A stretch of DNA of 64,000 nucleotides from Chloranthus sessilifolius (taxonomy: Eukaryota > Streptophyta > Magnoliopsida > Chloranthales > Chloranthaceae). The notes beneath the pieces are model-generated. The model did no database searches and was not told where the DNA came from. It saw only the letters and a program-made list of their open reading frames with translations. The translations under genes were made by a program, and so were the position numbers. Below are positions 11,656-22,369 of this stretch, piece by piece. The stretch spans positions 76,635,301 to 76,699,300 of the forward strand of contig CM037592.1 in the NCBI GenBank assembly GCA_021018995.1, written 5' to 3'. Position 1 is the stretch's first letter. Each line of letters starts with the position of its first letter.

Positions 11656-13457
11656 AAACTAGATTGTAGTTAGGCTTTCCCTTCCTTTCCACTTCTTTTC
11701 TTATCATTGTAATTACAATTGTACATTTCTTTCTAAGATAATAGAATCTTATTTTTAATATTGCTTCGTGTATATTGTCTGTCTATGTTTAATGCTTTTT
11801 TATGATCATTCCCTGCACTTTCTGACCTTTGAACCAGTGAGGACACTGCTCCTAATGGTTTGGAGGTGTGGCAGGGTAGGTCTGCCAATAGAATAGTTAA
11901 CTTTAGTGCAGTAGTGGTGTTATAATTGGGATGAATAAAGTTAATTTTCAGCTAACTTGCTGCAATGAGAAAATTTGTGAAAAATTAAAATATTTTTACA
12001 GACATTTTGAAACTGAAAATTTTAAAATCCTGGCACCACCATGAAGCTAACATCAGAAATTTTAAATTAGTACCTAGTAAATCTAAGAGGAGAGAAAAAG
12101 GTGACAATACACTCTATGAGTTATAAAGAAGACTATATCTAGTGAGATTTAGGCCCATCAATTTCTGTTGAAGAGTGTTTTGGTATTTTTTCTGCTCTAA
12201 GGTTTTATTGACTCAACATTTTTTACTAGAAGTTAGGTACCTCCAATTCAAAACTAGTTGACAACAACACATGACACTAAGGAAATGATTCAAGGCCTTC
12301 ATTTGGACAGTTTGAGCCTACAAGAACCAAGCCATTGAAACTGCCCTTTTGCAAAAACATTTTGAGCCTTCAAATCAATTTTTCTTCAAGATACACTAGA
12401 GTACCTGCACCTCAACCTATAGACCTGATTCAACCTTAGACTCACTCTGAGAATCCAGAAGGTAAAGGAGAAGGAGATGAAAGTGGGCATGCTGAGTGCA
12501 ACATGCGGTGAATAGAAAAGAGAAGCAATATATGAACATAAGTCTAGCAGTTGTTCAATTGTGGCATTTCATGTAAAAAAATAATTAAAAATAATAATAA
12601 TAATAAAATAAAAAAGAGAAAATAGAAGTCAAGAGAATACCTTCATCTGAAAATTGGGCAAAAGAAGAGAAGCTGGCCACTTTGAATCTGAAAAATATCA
12701 AGGAAGATGAAGTATGCTGAATGAAATGAAGGTAGTGAAGTCATGAATCACTCCTTACCTTGCTGATTTCTCAATTTTGATTTCTTTATTTTTACCCCTT
12801 CATTCTTTATATCCCTCACCCATAAGCCACATTACAACCCATTCAAAAGACCTTGAAGATCCAAAGTGAAATGAGCTGTCAGGTGGAGATGAGGAAGTAC
12901 CTAATCTATGGTGAAGAGTTATGAGGATGTCAGAAATTAGAAGCTTTACCTATGCTCATGCTTGCAAGCCCATTTGGGGTCTATAACTGCTCTTGAGCTG
13001 CTTTAAATGTAAACACCCCTAGATATTCATTGTTGAGAGATAGGCCTGGTGAGAATTGGGTCTGACTTGTAACTTCATTGGGGTTGTATCCAACCTGATT
13101 TTTAAATTTAAGGTAAGCTTGGTACTGATATGTGCACATTGAATTTCTAATGTAAAATGATTGGTGGAAATGCAAACACATACTTAAAATTTTGAGTTTT
13201 AAATGGGCTGCATTATTGCTGCAATTTCCTCTAAATTTTAAAGAGATTTGGATTGATGCTTTATTCATTGAAACTTGTTCGGCCATTGACCGCACCACTT
13301 TTAACTATTTTTATTGTGAAGTTTGTGGGTATCTTCACTGAAAACCCTCAGGAGATTTCACTCCACTAGGGATCACCTAGGGGTTTAAAAGGCTTGGTAC
13401 ATATGCAAAATGTACCCGTGATCCCTATGAAAGTGGTATTTAATAAGTTAAAGCCTT
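11656..13457 (+). other. 3' untranslated region of element A
   Basis: About 1.8 kb of AT-rich noncoding sequence between ORF2 and the nested insertion. The same order of weakly similar segments occurs in element C (38105-40062) and element F (56431-58075): a GTGCAGTAG segment, a GTGAGATTTAGGCCC-like segment, an A-rich tract (12575-12620), and a TTCATTCTTTATA...CACCCATAAGCCACATTACAACCC segment near 12800-12840. No protein-coding frame is supported. Confidence 0.7.
13319..13441 (+). promoter_or_regulatory. Conserved 3' UTR block (Athila), copy A
   Basis: A block of about 125 bases beginning GTTTGTGGGTATCTTCACTG and containing GAAAACCCTCAGGAG and TAGGGATCACCTAGGGG. It is far better conserved among A, C (39874-39998) and F (57890-58014) than the flanking UTR. 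It lies close upstream of the pre-PPT hairpin. Role unknown. Confidence 0.7.
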
Positions 13458-14169
13458 TGTGCAACCATGGATCCTCTCGAACCCGTCGCGGCGATGCGCT
13501 CACTTTCAACGAAAATGTAGAGTCGCCACCCGGAGCTTTTGGTGACCCGGGAAACCTTCAAATCGATATTTTGAGCACCGAAGTGCTAAATATGACTCTG
13601 ATTTATCGGTCCTTGCCAAAGGCTCTAGGGTAGGGGCTTTGGTTATCGATCGGGAAGGGTTTAGGCACCCGATCAATCCGCACGTAGCGGTCTCTATCTA
13701 TGGCGAAAATAAAAATAAAAAGGGCAGAGTTTCCCCTTGCCCAAGGGCAATACGGTCCTATCAAGCTTTGAGCCAAACCGAAATTTCGGCGGCGTAACGG
13801 CTTGAATCCTTTGACGGAGGAGACACCAAGAAGGTAGAGGAAGAGAGGGGTGAGCCGGAGCTCACGGGCCCTTATTGCACCGTGGAAGATCTTCGCTTTG
13901 GCATGCTTCCGATGGCTTGAATGGTATGGAAATGGACTCTAATACAAAGATTTGATAGGTAGGGCGTGTAGAGTGAAGCTAGGGAATAGGTTTTGGCTAA
14001 AAGAAGGTGATCTCATGGTTGAAATGGAGTGGAATAGGTGATCTAAGCTTGCTGGAATTTTAGAAAATAAATGGCATTTTCTCTCACTAGGGCTTTCTCT
14101 CTCTTAAGCTCTCTAATCAACCAAATTTTCAACCAAAACTTCAACCCCTTGGGAAGAAGGGGGCCTCTC

Positions 14170-14177
14170 TATTTATA
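14170..14177 (-). promoter_or_regulatory. LTR TATA box, element B 3' LTR
   Basis: TATAAATA in sense orientation, inside CTCTATAAATAGAG. It is conserved in the right LTR (near 30070) and, on the - strand, in element G at 44334-44341. The palindrome cluster lies about 290-500 bases upstream of it. Confidence 0.75.
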
Positions 14178-14456
14178 GAGAAGGGATGGGTTAGGGGATT
14201 ACTTATGGGCTAACTGGTTTAGTAATTAGGTAATCCCCCATCTAAGGGTTTTTGGGTTTTCAAGGTCCTAGGGTTTTGGGAAACTGGTTTCAATGGCGGA
14301 TGATGGGGTGAGACCATGGGTGACTTAAGGGTTGCCAATAAGCTCAAAGGGGGTGCAACCAACCTTAAGACACCCACCTCAACCAAGAGGATGGTCAAAG
14401 GGTCAAACTAGATGGAGGAAATTTGAGCTACTGGTGAGAGTTACTGAAGCTAAGGT

Positions 14457-14672
14457 GGGCGTAGATATTATATACGCCCAGTTTAGGAACAGCAAACCTC
14501 ATCAAAAACAGGGGAGCCTTGGGAAGATGAAGCCCGTGGTGGGCCCCACCTATACTGGCCGTATATATTATATACGCCTAGCCAAATTTCCCCCAAAATA
14601 GGCAGGCGTATATAATGTATACGCCTGACTAATCTGGGGCTAAATTGGCTGGGCATGTGTAATATCCACGCT
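14457..14672 (-). repeat. U3 palindrome cluster, element B 3' LTR
   Basis: Four short inverted repeats at 14457-14479, 14557-14578, 14603-14627 and 14651-14672 (the last degenerate). Typical arms are GGCGTATATA and TATATACGCC around one or a few central bases. The last two are 47-48 bases apart, the same period as the tandem array in B's leader (28346-28509). Confidence 0.8.
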
Positions 14673-15061
14673 AGAGCAAAATTTTTATGATTTTATGTGA
14701 AACTTCAATTGGCCATAACTTCTGAACCGTAGCTCCAAATTGGGTGATCTTTGGCTTGTTGGAAAGCTGGAGAAGTCCTCTTTCCAATGGTATATGGCCC
14801 ATCCTTAATAATGGTCTGTATGAAATTCTGTATCTCTCATCCGATCGACTGCTTAGAAGGGTTTGACTTAGGTATGGGAAGGGATTCTAGGGTTTAGGGG
14901 TGACTTCTAAGGGTTGGGGGAATGGTTCTAAAGGGTTTGGGTAGATTCTTAAGGGTTCAGGGTAGATTCCTAAGGGTTCAAGGGTACCATCGGAAACACA
15001 GGGGTACATCTCTCCGGAAGTACAGATTGATCGAGCCTTGGGCCGAATTTGGGTGTCTACA

Positions 15062-15106
15062 GATGCCCCTCTTTGGTATTCGATCACTAATGATCGGATG
15101 CCAAAG
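15062..15106 (-). promoter_or_regulatory. Pre-PPT hairpin and polypurine tract, element B
   Basis: In sense orientation AAAGAGGGGCATC lies immediately before the LTR, the expected PPT for plus-strand DNA priming. Just upstream, 15071-15106 folds as a stem with arms of 16 bases (CTTTGGCATCCGATCA against TGATCGAATACCAAAG, two mismatches) and a four-base loop. The 3' end of the stem overlaps the start of the PPT. Element G has the same arrangement at 45144-45188. Confidence 0.75.
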
Positions 15107-16913
15107 ACAAGAGACATCCGCAGAGGTCCAAGGCACGTTTGATGGGTCCGCCTGGTTCAACTCAATTTTCAAACATCCATGGTGATGGTGAGTGTACGTA
15201 AGCCCTCTCATTTCGGGATATCGTCCGTACCTCAAGGCTAACAGTCCCCAAGCGCATTGTGACATTACTGGGCATAACTGCGATGATCACAAAAAGTGTA
15301 AGCCCGCTAGCCAGGATATCGTCCACTTCCTGAGGGAAATTATAGATTTGTGATGTTGAATATTAATCTGAACCAGACAGCTCCATGAAACGGGATGATC
15401 GATTTATGCTTCGGAATTGATGCAAAGCACACAAAGTGAAGGCCTTCAAACTGTGTCCAATCCTATGGAATATTGACAGGTCCATTGGATTGGCCACGGG
15501 TGCCCTTACCTAGGTAAGGCTCAAAGTTTCTGGGTGAACCCATCAACCTCGAGGTTGCTTTACCATGATTTACCCAAGTGGAGCGAATATTGATGTCGCA
15601 ACACCTCTTGGGACTGCATGCCCATTTTCCGAGTAAAACTTTTGTGTCATTTTCTGAATTTTCTTTTGCCTTGAGGCCTCTCAGCAAAGCTCAAGGACCT
15701 CTGGCAATTTTATTCTTGCACAGCTTCTTTAAGTGGATCAAATGTCAATTGATACGCTTTGAGAATGCGTGCATCTGCCAGGGATAGGTGCACCTTGGGG
15801 ATGTGCCCGTTCTAGTGGCGAGGTGCTCCTGATTCATATGAACCGGAATGCCCTAACTTGAGACAAAGCTAAAAGAGATCGGGCTAGAACTAAACATCCC
15901 TCGAAAGAGATGGCCAATTCTAGCCTCCATCCCTAATGAAATCACATCTTACTAACTATGCACAGACAGACACCCATCAGGGGCGATAAGCAGCGAATAG
16001 GCGTGAATGGAAGCCTCAACCCTAAGGTACAATTTACGAGGACAAACAACCATCCTGTGGATACCCAGACGCAAGTGCGTACATTCAACAGGGACACCGT
16101 GCCTATACAGGTTTTAAGCCTGTGTAAAAGGAAATAAAAGGGAATGAGCCCTTTGGTCTGTATGTTTGCACATAGTTTGGTTGGTTGTAATTTCATTTTT
16201 GACAGGTCAGTTTCAACTGACAATAGACTTTTCGAATGGTCTGAAGTCGAGGGCACTCCTGGTCAACAGAGATCCGAAGGTGGATGACCAGAGCGAATGT
16301 TTGGAAGGTGGGGTCGACCCACTCAGGATTTTTACTAAGCAGCAACAAGTTGTTATTTCTTCTCCCTTTTTTTTTTCTTTTTTCTCTTTTTTTCTTTTTT
16401 TTTCATGTCAGGTTGAGACTCTGGGCATGGTCAAACTGCCTTTATTTCTGCACGTATCCTTAGGCGAATCAACTTGCCATGTTGATATACCTTAGGGACG
16501 TGTGCATTCCGGTGATGGGTTCTTGGTTTGCCTGCCGGATCAAGCCTCGACTTCTGCTGGGGGAGATCTGGGGCTAAGTGTATGCTCCCAGGAGTGACCG
16601 GTGATGAATGAAATTCATTTGCCTGCCAGATTAGGTATGGGGTGTTCCTGTGTAAGACGGGGTTCGAGAACTTTCGGGTGGACCCTAATCATTCCGAATT
16701 GATTTAACATAGTTCTCGGAGTGGTGCAAATGGTCATTGCAGCGCTCTTTTGAGAACTAGTGTCACTTTCAGCATTTTCTTTCTTCTTTTTTCTTCTTCT
16801 TTTTCTTTTTTTTGTTTGATTTTGGGGGCACAATAGGTGGGCGCCTACGGACCTAGATCCGTTTATTGTAGCACGGTCCCTTTGGGCCAATCGAAGGGAA
16901 CTCGAAGGGTCAT

Positions 16914-17201
16914 TTGGGGATGCGTGCACCTTTGCCTGGTGATACGTGGGCTTCTATGAGGGGCCGAGCCTTGATATGGGGCAAACAAAGGGCCAGAGCC
17001 GAGATTACGAAGGTGAGAGCTGCTACGGTTGAGAGTGAGGTTCTTCGATTGACTGGGCTTTTGACTGAATCTCGCAGTACAGCTGACGCTTCGCGGAGAC
17101 GGCAGAAGAGTCTTCATGGTAGGTGGTTGTCTGATCGGAATGCCCGTGAGGACTCTCTCGTTACAGAGATCAGTGCTTTAAAGCGTGGTTCCTGCCCCTG
17201 A
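16914..17201 (+). pseudogene. Antisense ORF remnant in B 3' region, coiled-coil-like
   Basis: An open frame of about 95 codons on the strand opposite to B's pol, rich in Arg, Glu, Ala and Ser with heptad-like spacing (VESEVLRLTGLLTES, TADASRRRQKSL, EDSLVTEISALKRG). Composition is more balanced and CpG-richer than the T-rich sequence on both sides, as if it were a fragment of a real gene. The listed start is TTG; ATG occurs at 16920. No family is recognised with certainty. It could be the C-terminal part of the antisense protein known from Tat elements, or chance. Confidence 0.35.
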
Positions 17202-17999
17202 CCTATTCCTGTACATACCATAGATCATATACACAGAAGGGGGCCGATGCCCCATAACAGAGATCTCTTTTTGGGTTATTTTCTTTTTTTATTGTTTTTG
17301 TTATATATATATATATATATATATATTTTTTAGTTTACTTTTAAAGAGGGCAGAAAAATAGAAAGTGTGTCATGTCGTTATCTTTTCGGGATGTGACACT
17401 TCACACGTAATACTGTAAGAAATGGAATGAAATCTATACATACATATATTTTTTTTGTTTTTCGACTTTTTCTTTCATACGTCTCGCAACGTAAGGCTTT
17501 TCATGGAAAAAGAAAATCTATCATCTTTTTGAAATCTTCTCCCCCACAGTGTGAGGTTTTTTATGTGAAAGGAAAATCTATTATCTTTTTTGAAATTTTT
17601 CTCCTCCATAGTGTGGGGCTTTTTTTGGAAAAGGAAAATTTATTATCTTTTTTGAAAATTTGGGATCTTTTTGCAATGTCGGTAATTACAAGGCCAAACC
17701 AGTGGGTCTTTTTTGAGCATGGTCGAACCCTGTTCATGAGATACAGGTTTTTCCTTTAAATGTGGGAAGGTCAGCTTCCCAGGGATTGGTCTAGTCTTCA
17801 TGCATCAGACGCTGCGGTAGAGATGACATACTTGATCGAGATCTGATCCAATTTTCACATGAGTGGCCCATCAAAGGGGGGAAAGGGGCTCAAGGGGTTC
17901 AAACTGAAATGGGCGGGACAGAACAGGTCTTCTCCTGATCTCTCTCCTCTTGACATTTTTGCTCATAGTGCCCAAGACGGGTTTTTGCCATGCCCGTCA

Positions 18000-18150
18000 T
18001 CCCTGTTTTTACTCGTAGCGCCCCTTCGGGTTTTCACTACGTCCATGGGTTCGCTTTCTTACCCCAGGTGCCCTTTCAGGTTTTCACCTGGTCCGCGTGA
18101 GTTCGCTATTTTTACCCGTAGCGCCCTTTCGGGTTTTCACCACATCCATC
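18000..18150 (+). repeat. Short tandem repeats with GGGTTTTCAC
   Basis: Three units of about 50-55 bases, each with GCGCCC or GTGCCC, TTCGGGTTTTCAC or TTCAGGTTTTCAC, and a GTCC segment. The same three-unit arrangement is found in element G at about 47190-47330. It directly precedes the conserved antisense peptide segment. Confidence 0.7.
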
Positions 18151-18770
18151 TTGCTTTGAACTCAAATTAATTTTCTTTCTTTTTTTTTTCTTTTTTTTTT
18201 CTTTCTCTCTTTTTTTTTAAAAACCAGAAGGCCACGACATGGACGCCGATTCTGTCATAGCCGGCTGAATGAAGTTCTGCGTGGTTCATTAACTCAGCTT
18301 GTTCTGATGCAGTAGATGCTATGACTGCTTGGGGACCTTAAAGAGGGCTTTCTTTCGGGTTGTAATGTGGCCGGGGTTCAAACGGGTTGGGTTTTTTTGG
18401 GGATTTGGATCTAAGTTTTGAGTGAATTCTAGATTCGGGGACTCCTCTTTCTTTCCGAAGGCTTTTTATGCCCCAGTCATTTCTTTTTTCTTGGTCCCCC
18501 TCTCTTTTTTTTTGAGGGGTTTTGCTTTTTTCTTCTTTTTTTCCTTTTTTGGTTTGAATTTTTCCTCTTTTCTCTTTTCTCTTTTTTCTTAGAATTTTGG
18601 GTGGGGTATATGAAAGAAATGGTTATTGGCCCGACGTGTGTAGCAAAAAGGGTGAAGGTTTTCAGGGAATAGTTCTTTTGGGCTACTTGACTTTGAAATG
18701 ATGGCCTCTTTTATGGGGTCCTTAAGTGGTCACGCATCTACTTTTATCAAAACTTACCTTGTCCCAAGAC

Positions 18771-19937
18771 CTATGAGTAGAACTTACGGAGGTATCCAGC
18801 ATTGATGGGCTCAGGAAAGTGGTCTCCGTCCATGGTGGCGAGGCGAACGACGTATCCTGGCAGAACCTCTCGGACGACGTAGGGTCCTTCCCAATTTGGC
18901 CTAAACTTCCCTCTCAGATCGGTGTGGAGAGACGAAAAAATTTTCTTCAGTACAGTGTCTCCTACCTTTAGGTCTTGACTGCCGACATGCTTATTATAAG
19001 CACATGCAATTCTCCTCTGATAGACCTGAGTGTGGCATAAGGCTAGGAGTCTTTTCTCGTCAATCAAGTCTAGCTGCTCAAAACGAGCTCTTTCCCTCTC
19101 AGCTTCAGGTAGATGGGATTCCAAGAGGATACAGAGCAACGGTACCTCGACCTCAACGGGTAGCACGACCTCGGTTCCATACACAAGGGAGAATGGTGTT
19201 GCCCCTGTTGCGGTACGGATAGACGTTCTATAGGACCAAAGTGCGAAGGGTAACTGCTCACTCCAATCTCTGTAAGTAACTACCATCTTCTCGAAGATGC
19301 GGATAAGAGTTTTGTTGGCTGCCTCTACTGCTCCATTCGTCTGAGGCCTGTACGGGGATGAACGATGATGCTTGATCTTGAACCGCTCACACAAGGCTCG
19401 GATGCACCTATTAGCGAAATTAGTGCCATTATCAGTGATGATATCTTTGGGTACGCCGAATCTACAAATGATGTTGTTCTTGATGAACTTCTCAACATGA
19501 CTAGCCTTAATGCTCGTATAGGAGGCCGCCTCTACCCATTTTGTGAAGTATTCCACAGCGACGAGGATGAACTGAAGTCCATTGGAAGCTTTAGGATTGA
19601 TCTTGCCGATGACGTCGAGACCCCAGGTGGCGAACGGCCAAGGAGTGGCCATGCTATGTAAGTCAATGGCCGGGGCGTGTATTAGACTGGAGTGCTCTTG
19701 GCACTTGTAGCACTTCTGTACGTGCTTACAACAATCGGTCTCCAAAGTGGTCCAGAAGTATCCCTGCCTTAGGATTTTCTTAGCAAGCATGTGCCCACTG
19801 ACGTGTGCCCCGCAGACCCCTTCATGAATCTCCTTCATGATCTCAATCGCTTCTTTCCGGGTTAGGCATCGGAGCAGAATATTGTCGTGAGACCGTCTAT
19901 ACAGGAGATCACCACAGACGACGTAGTTTGTTACCAA
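18771..19937 (-). CDS. Integrase of element B, open frame
   Basis: Inserts element DNA. The 388-codon frame is open and contains all three integrase regions: an HHCC zinc-binding domain (HEGVCGAHVSGH ... CCKHVQKCYKC, residues about 38-80), the catalytic core with Asp in WGLDVIG, Asp in IITDNGTNF and Glu in NGAVEAANKT (residues about 105-205), and the GPY module (FRPNWEGPYVVREVLPGYVV, about 335-355). It would normally be the C-terminal part of a polyprotein, so the first Met is not a natural start. Upstream frames are broken. The reading frame itself shows no disabling change. Confidence 0.88.
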   Translation of the reverse strand: MVTNYVVCGDLLYRRSHDNILLRCLTRKEAIEIMKEIHEGVCGAHVSGHMLAKKILRQGYFWTTLETDCCKHVQKCYKCQEHSSLIHAPAIDLHSMATPWPFATWGLDVIGKINPKASNGLQFILVAVEYFTKWVEAASYTSIKASHVEKFIKNNIICRFGVPKDIITDNGTNFANRCIRALCERFKIKHHRSSPYRPQTNGAVEAANKTLIRIFEKMVVTYRDWSEQLPFALWSYRTSIRTATGATPFSLVYGTEVVLPVEVEVPLLCILLESHLPEAERERARFEQLDLIDEKRLLALCHTQVYQRRIACAYNKHVGSQDLKVGDTVLKKIFSSLHTDLRGKFRPNWEGPYVVREVLPGYVVRLATMDGDHFPEPINAGYLRKFYS

Positions 19938-20697
19938 TCGCTGGATGGTGCGTTTGTCTACCCTTGATGTTCCTTCCGGGATAGTTCGGGTCTCGAGGAA
20001 GTTCTTGATGTCTGAGAACCAGGGTGGTTCATTATCTAACTCAGTAGGTCCCTCGATGGGGTGACAGAAAGCCGGCTCGTTCCTCTACTCTATCATGATC
20101 GGCTTCATCACAACTCCATATGGAATCTCAACCACAAAGGCCAGGGTAGCCAGGGCGTCAACAAACCGATTCCTTGCTCGTGGCCATAGGAGAAGGTGAC
20201 CTCCTCAAAGCAGGTTATCAGATCCTCCAGATGTTCATGGTATGGGATCAGTTTCTCATCCTTGGTCTTCCAATCTTCGTTGGTCTGGCATATAATTAAC
20301 TGTGAATCTCCAAAGACCCTAAGGTGAGTTATATTTAGATCAAGAGCCAGTAAACCTATATGCGTGCCTCATACTCGGCCATATTGTTGATGCATGGGAA
20401 GTTCAATTTGATTGAGATGGGTATATGTGATCCTTTTGGCGAGTTAAGAATGGCGCCAACTCCTTGGCCCTCAACGTGCGATGCCCCATCAAAGTGCATT
20501 ACCCAGGGCTCCTCCGTTTCCTCTGTATCCTCGTCAGTCATGAACAAAATGTCTTCATCAGGGAATTCGGTCCTTAGAGGCTCATAGTCCGACAGAGGGT
20601 TCTCGGCAAGATGATCAGCGAGTGCTTGCCCCTTAATCGACTTCTGGGTGACATAAGTAATGTCAAATTCGGATAGGAGTAGTTGCCATCGTGCAGT
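19938..20697 (-). pseudogene. Second (archaeal-type) RNase H remnant, element B
   Basis: Between the RT-linked RNase H and integrase, the - strand encodes WVMHFDGASHVEGQGVGAIL, SPKGSHIPISIKL and NNMAEYEA (about 20360-20500), then in shifted frames FGDSQLIICQTNEDWKTKDE (about 20250-20310). This order of DGAS, EYEA and GDS motifs is that of an extra RNase H of archaeal type, a known acquisition of Tat-lineage elements. Stops include TGA at 20697-20699 and TAG near 20354. The catalytic DGAS Asp and EYEA Glu are kept. It is broken by frameshifts near 20350 and 20185. Confidence 0.75.
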
Positions 20698-22300
20698 TCA
20701 GCCAGTGAGAGCAGGTTTCTCGAATAGGTACTTCAACGGATCCATCCGTGCTAGAAGTAGAACGGCTTGGGATAACAGGTAGTGTCGAAGTCTCTGAGTA
20801 GCCCAAACGAGCGTCAGGCATGCTTTCTTCAGATTAGAATAGCGCGTCTCGTAATCAGTGAATTTCTTGCTTAGGTAATAGATGGTCTGCTCTCTTCTTC
20901 CCGTCTCATCATGATGTCCTAACACACAACCCATGGAAAACTCTATCGTGGACAGGTACATTATCAGGGGTCTATCAGGTACGGGCAGTACCAATACCGG
21001 AGGTTTCAGGAGATAACCTTTAATCTTGTCGAATGCAGCCTGGCAGTCATCATTCCATTCAACCGGTGAATCCTTTCTTAGTAATTTGAAGATTGGTGCG
21101 CATATCAGAGTTAACTGTGCGATGAATCGGCTGATGTACTGGATCCTGCCTAAAAAGCCTTTGACTTCCTTCTCTGTAGATGGTGGCGGCATCTCAGAGA
21201 TAGCCTTGATCTTGGTCGGATCGACCTCGATCCCTCTCCTACTGACAATAAAGCCCAACAACTTTTCAGACATAGCGTCGAAGGCGCACTTCTGGGGATT
21301 CAATCGCAATCTATATTTTCTCAACCTCTCGAATAGCTTCTGAAGGTTTATCAAGTGGTCCTCCCTTTCTGGTGATTTGGAAATGATGTCGTCGACGTAC
21401 ACCTCAATCTCTCTATGCATCAAGTCATGGAACATTGCCGTCATTGCTCTTTGATAGGTTGCCCCAGCATTCTTCAGCCCGAATGGCATTACCTTACAGC
21501 AGAAGGTTCCCCAGGTGGTAATGAACATTGTCTTCTCACGATCAACCTCTGCCATCTTTATCTGATTGTATCCTGAGAATCCATCCATAAATGAGAGCAT
21601 TCCATGCTTTGCGGTGTTATCGACTAAGATGTCGATGTGGGGTAATGGAAAGTCGTCCTTAGGGCTCGCCCTGTTGAGGTTTCGGAAATCAATGCACATT
21701 TAACCTTTCCATCCTTCTTTGGTACGGGGACGATATTGGCTAGCCATTGCGGGTACTTGGATATCATGAGAAATCCTGCGTCATACTGCTTAATGACCTC
21801 CTCCTTCACCTTCAACATCCATTGAATTGGGCGTCTCAACATTTGCTTAAAAACATCGGGGTAGAGTGGCAACTCATGCTCAACCAGATCGGTATCCAAA
21901 CCAGGCATGTCCTCATACGACCATGCGAAGGCGTCTTGGTATGACCGAAGGAAGTCTATCATACCTTTCCTCTCCACAGGGGACAGTGACGTTTCGATTT
22001 TGGTGATTCTGGGAGCCTCTGTGGTGCCCAAATTGACATCCTCCGTCTCTTCGACGATCGGGGTAGGGCCATGCTCAAAATTGGCAAATTGTTTGAGGAG
22101 CTCATTGGGGAGCTTGTCGGTTTGGCCTTCCTCATCCAGACTCATGACTCCTACCTCTTCTTGTATTTCTACAGGGAAGGGGTTGGCTTCACGTGGGACG
22201 GGTATCACGACATTGATTTTAATTTTATTGGGAATTTTAAAGGGCAATATTTTTGGAATTGGTATTTTTTCTATTTTTATGATCTTTTGCATTTTTTTGA
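20698..22300 (-). pseudogene. Reverse transcriptase and RNase H of element B
   Basis: The N-terminal RT part (22292-21690: VERKGMIDFLRSYQDAFAWS, EEVIKQYDAGFL, NIVPVPKKDGKV) and the main RT (21699-20698) are in adjacent frames, separated by one small frameshift at about 21690. Motifs: MCIDFRNLNRASPKDDFPLP, FMDGFSGYNQIKMAEVDREK, MPFGLKNAGATYQRAM, catalytic YVDD at 21388-21399, and the RT-linked RNase H ending near KYLFEKPALTG. A TGA stops the frame at 20697-20699. Apart from that one break the RT is well preserved and retains CpG, unlike element A. Confidence 0.9.
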
Positions 22301-22369
22301 AGGTCAGCCCCTGGCGAGGTGGATCTTTATATATACAAGGTAGAGTGGTCCAGAGGCTAACCTCACTTT

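Larger units (their letters stand above)
13458..15061 (-). repeat. 3' LTR of element B
   Basis: Matches 29357-30946 end to end. In sense orientation it begins TGTAGACACCCAAATTCGGC and ends GGTTGCACA. U3 carries a set of short palindromes (14457-14672), and the TATA box is at 14170-14177. The open frame at 14332-14601 (+) crosses the palindromes, exists broken in the other LTR, and is not considered a gene. Confidence 0.95.
15107..18770 (-). other. Long 3' region of element B between integrase and PPT
   Basis: About 3.7 kb without a sense-strand gene. It contains pyrimidine-rich or T-rich tracts (16365-16410, 16780-16815, 18175-18220, 18480-18590), a (TA)n run near 17305-17328, repeated GGGTTTTCAC segments (18000-18150), and two remnants readable on the + strand, i.e. 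antisense to the element (16914-17201 and 18228-18275). Tat-lineage elements such as Retand and Grande are known to carry antisense ORFs here, so decayed antisense coding is plausible. Confidence 0.65.

Noticed and set aside
17305..17330. (TA)n runs here and at 43848-43867 and 52848-52876
   Set aside because: Ordinary simple repeats; no further structure, and no link to the palindromes with GGCG/CGCC ends.
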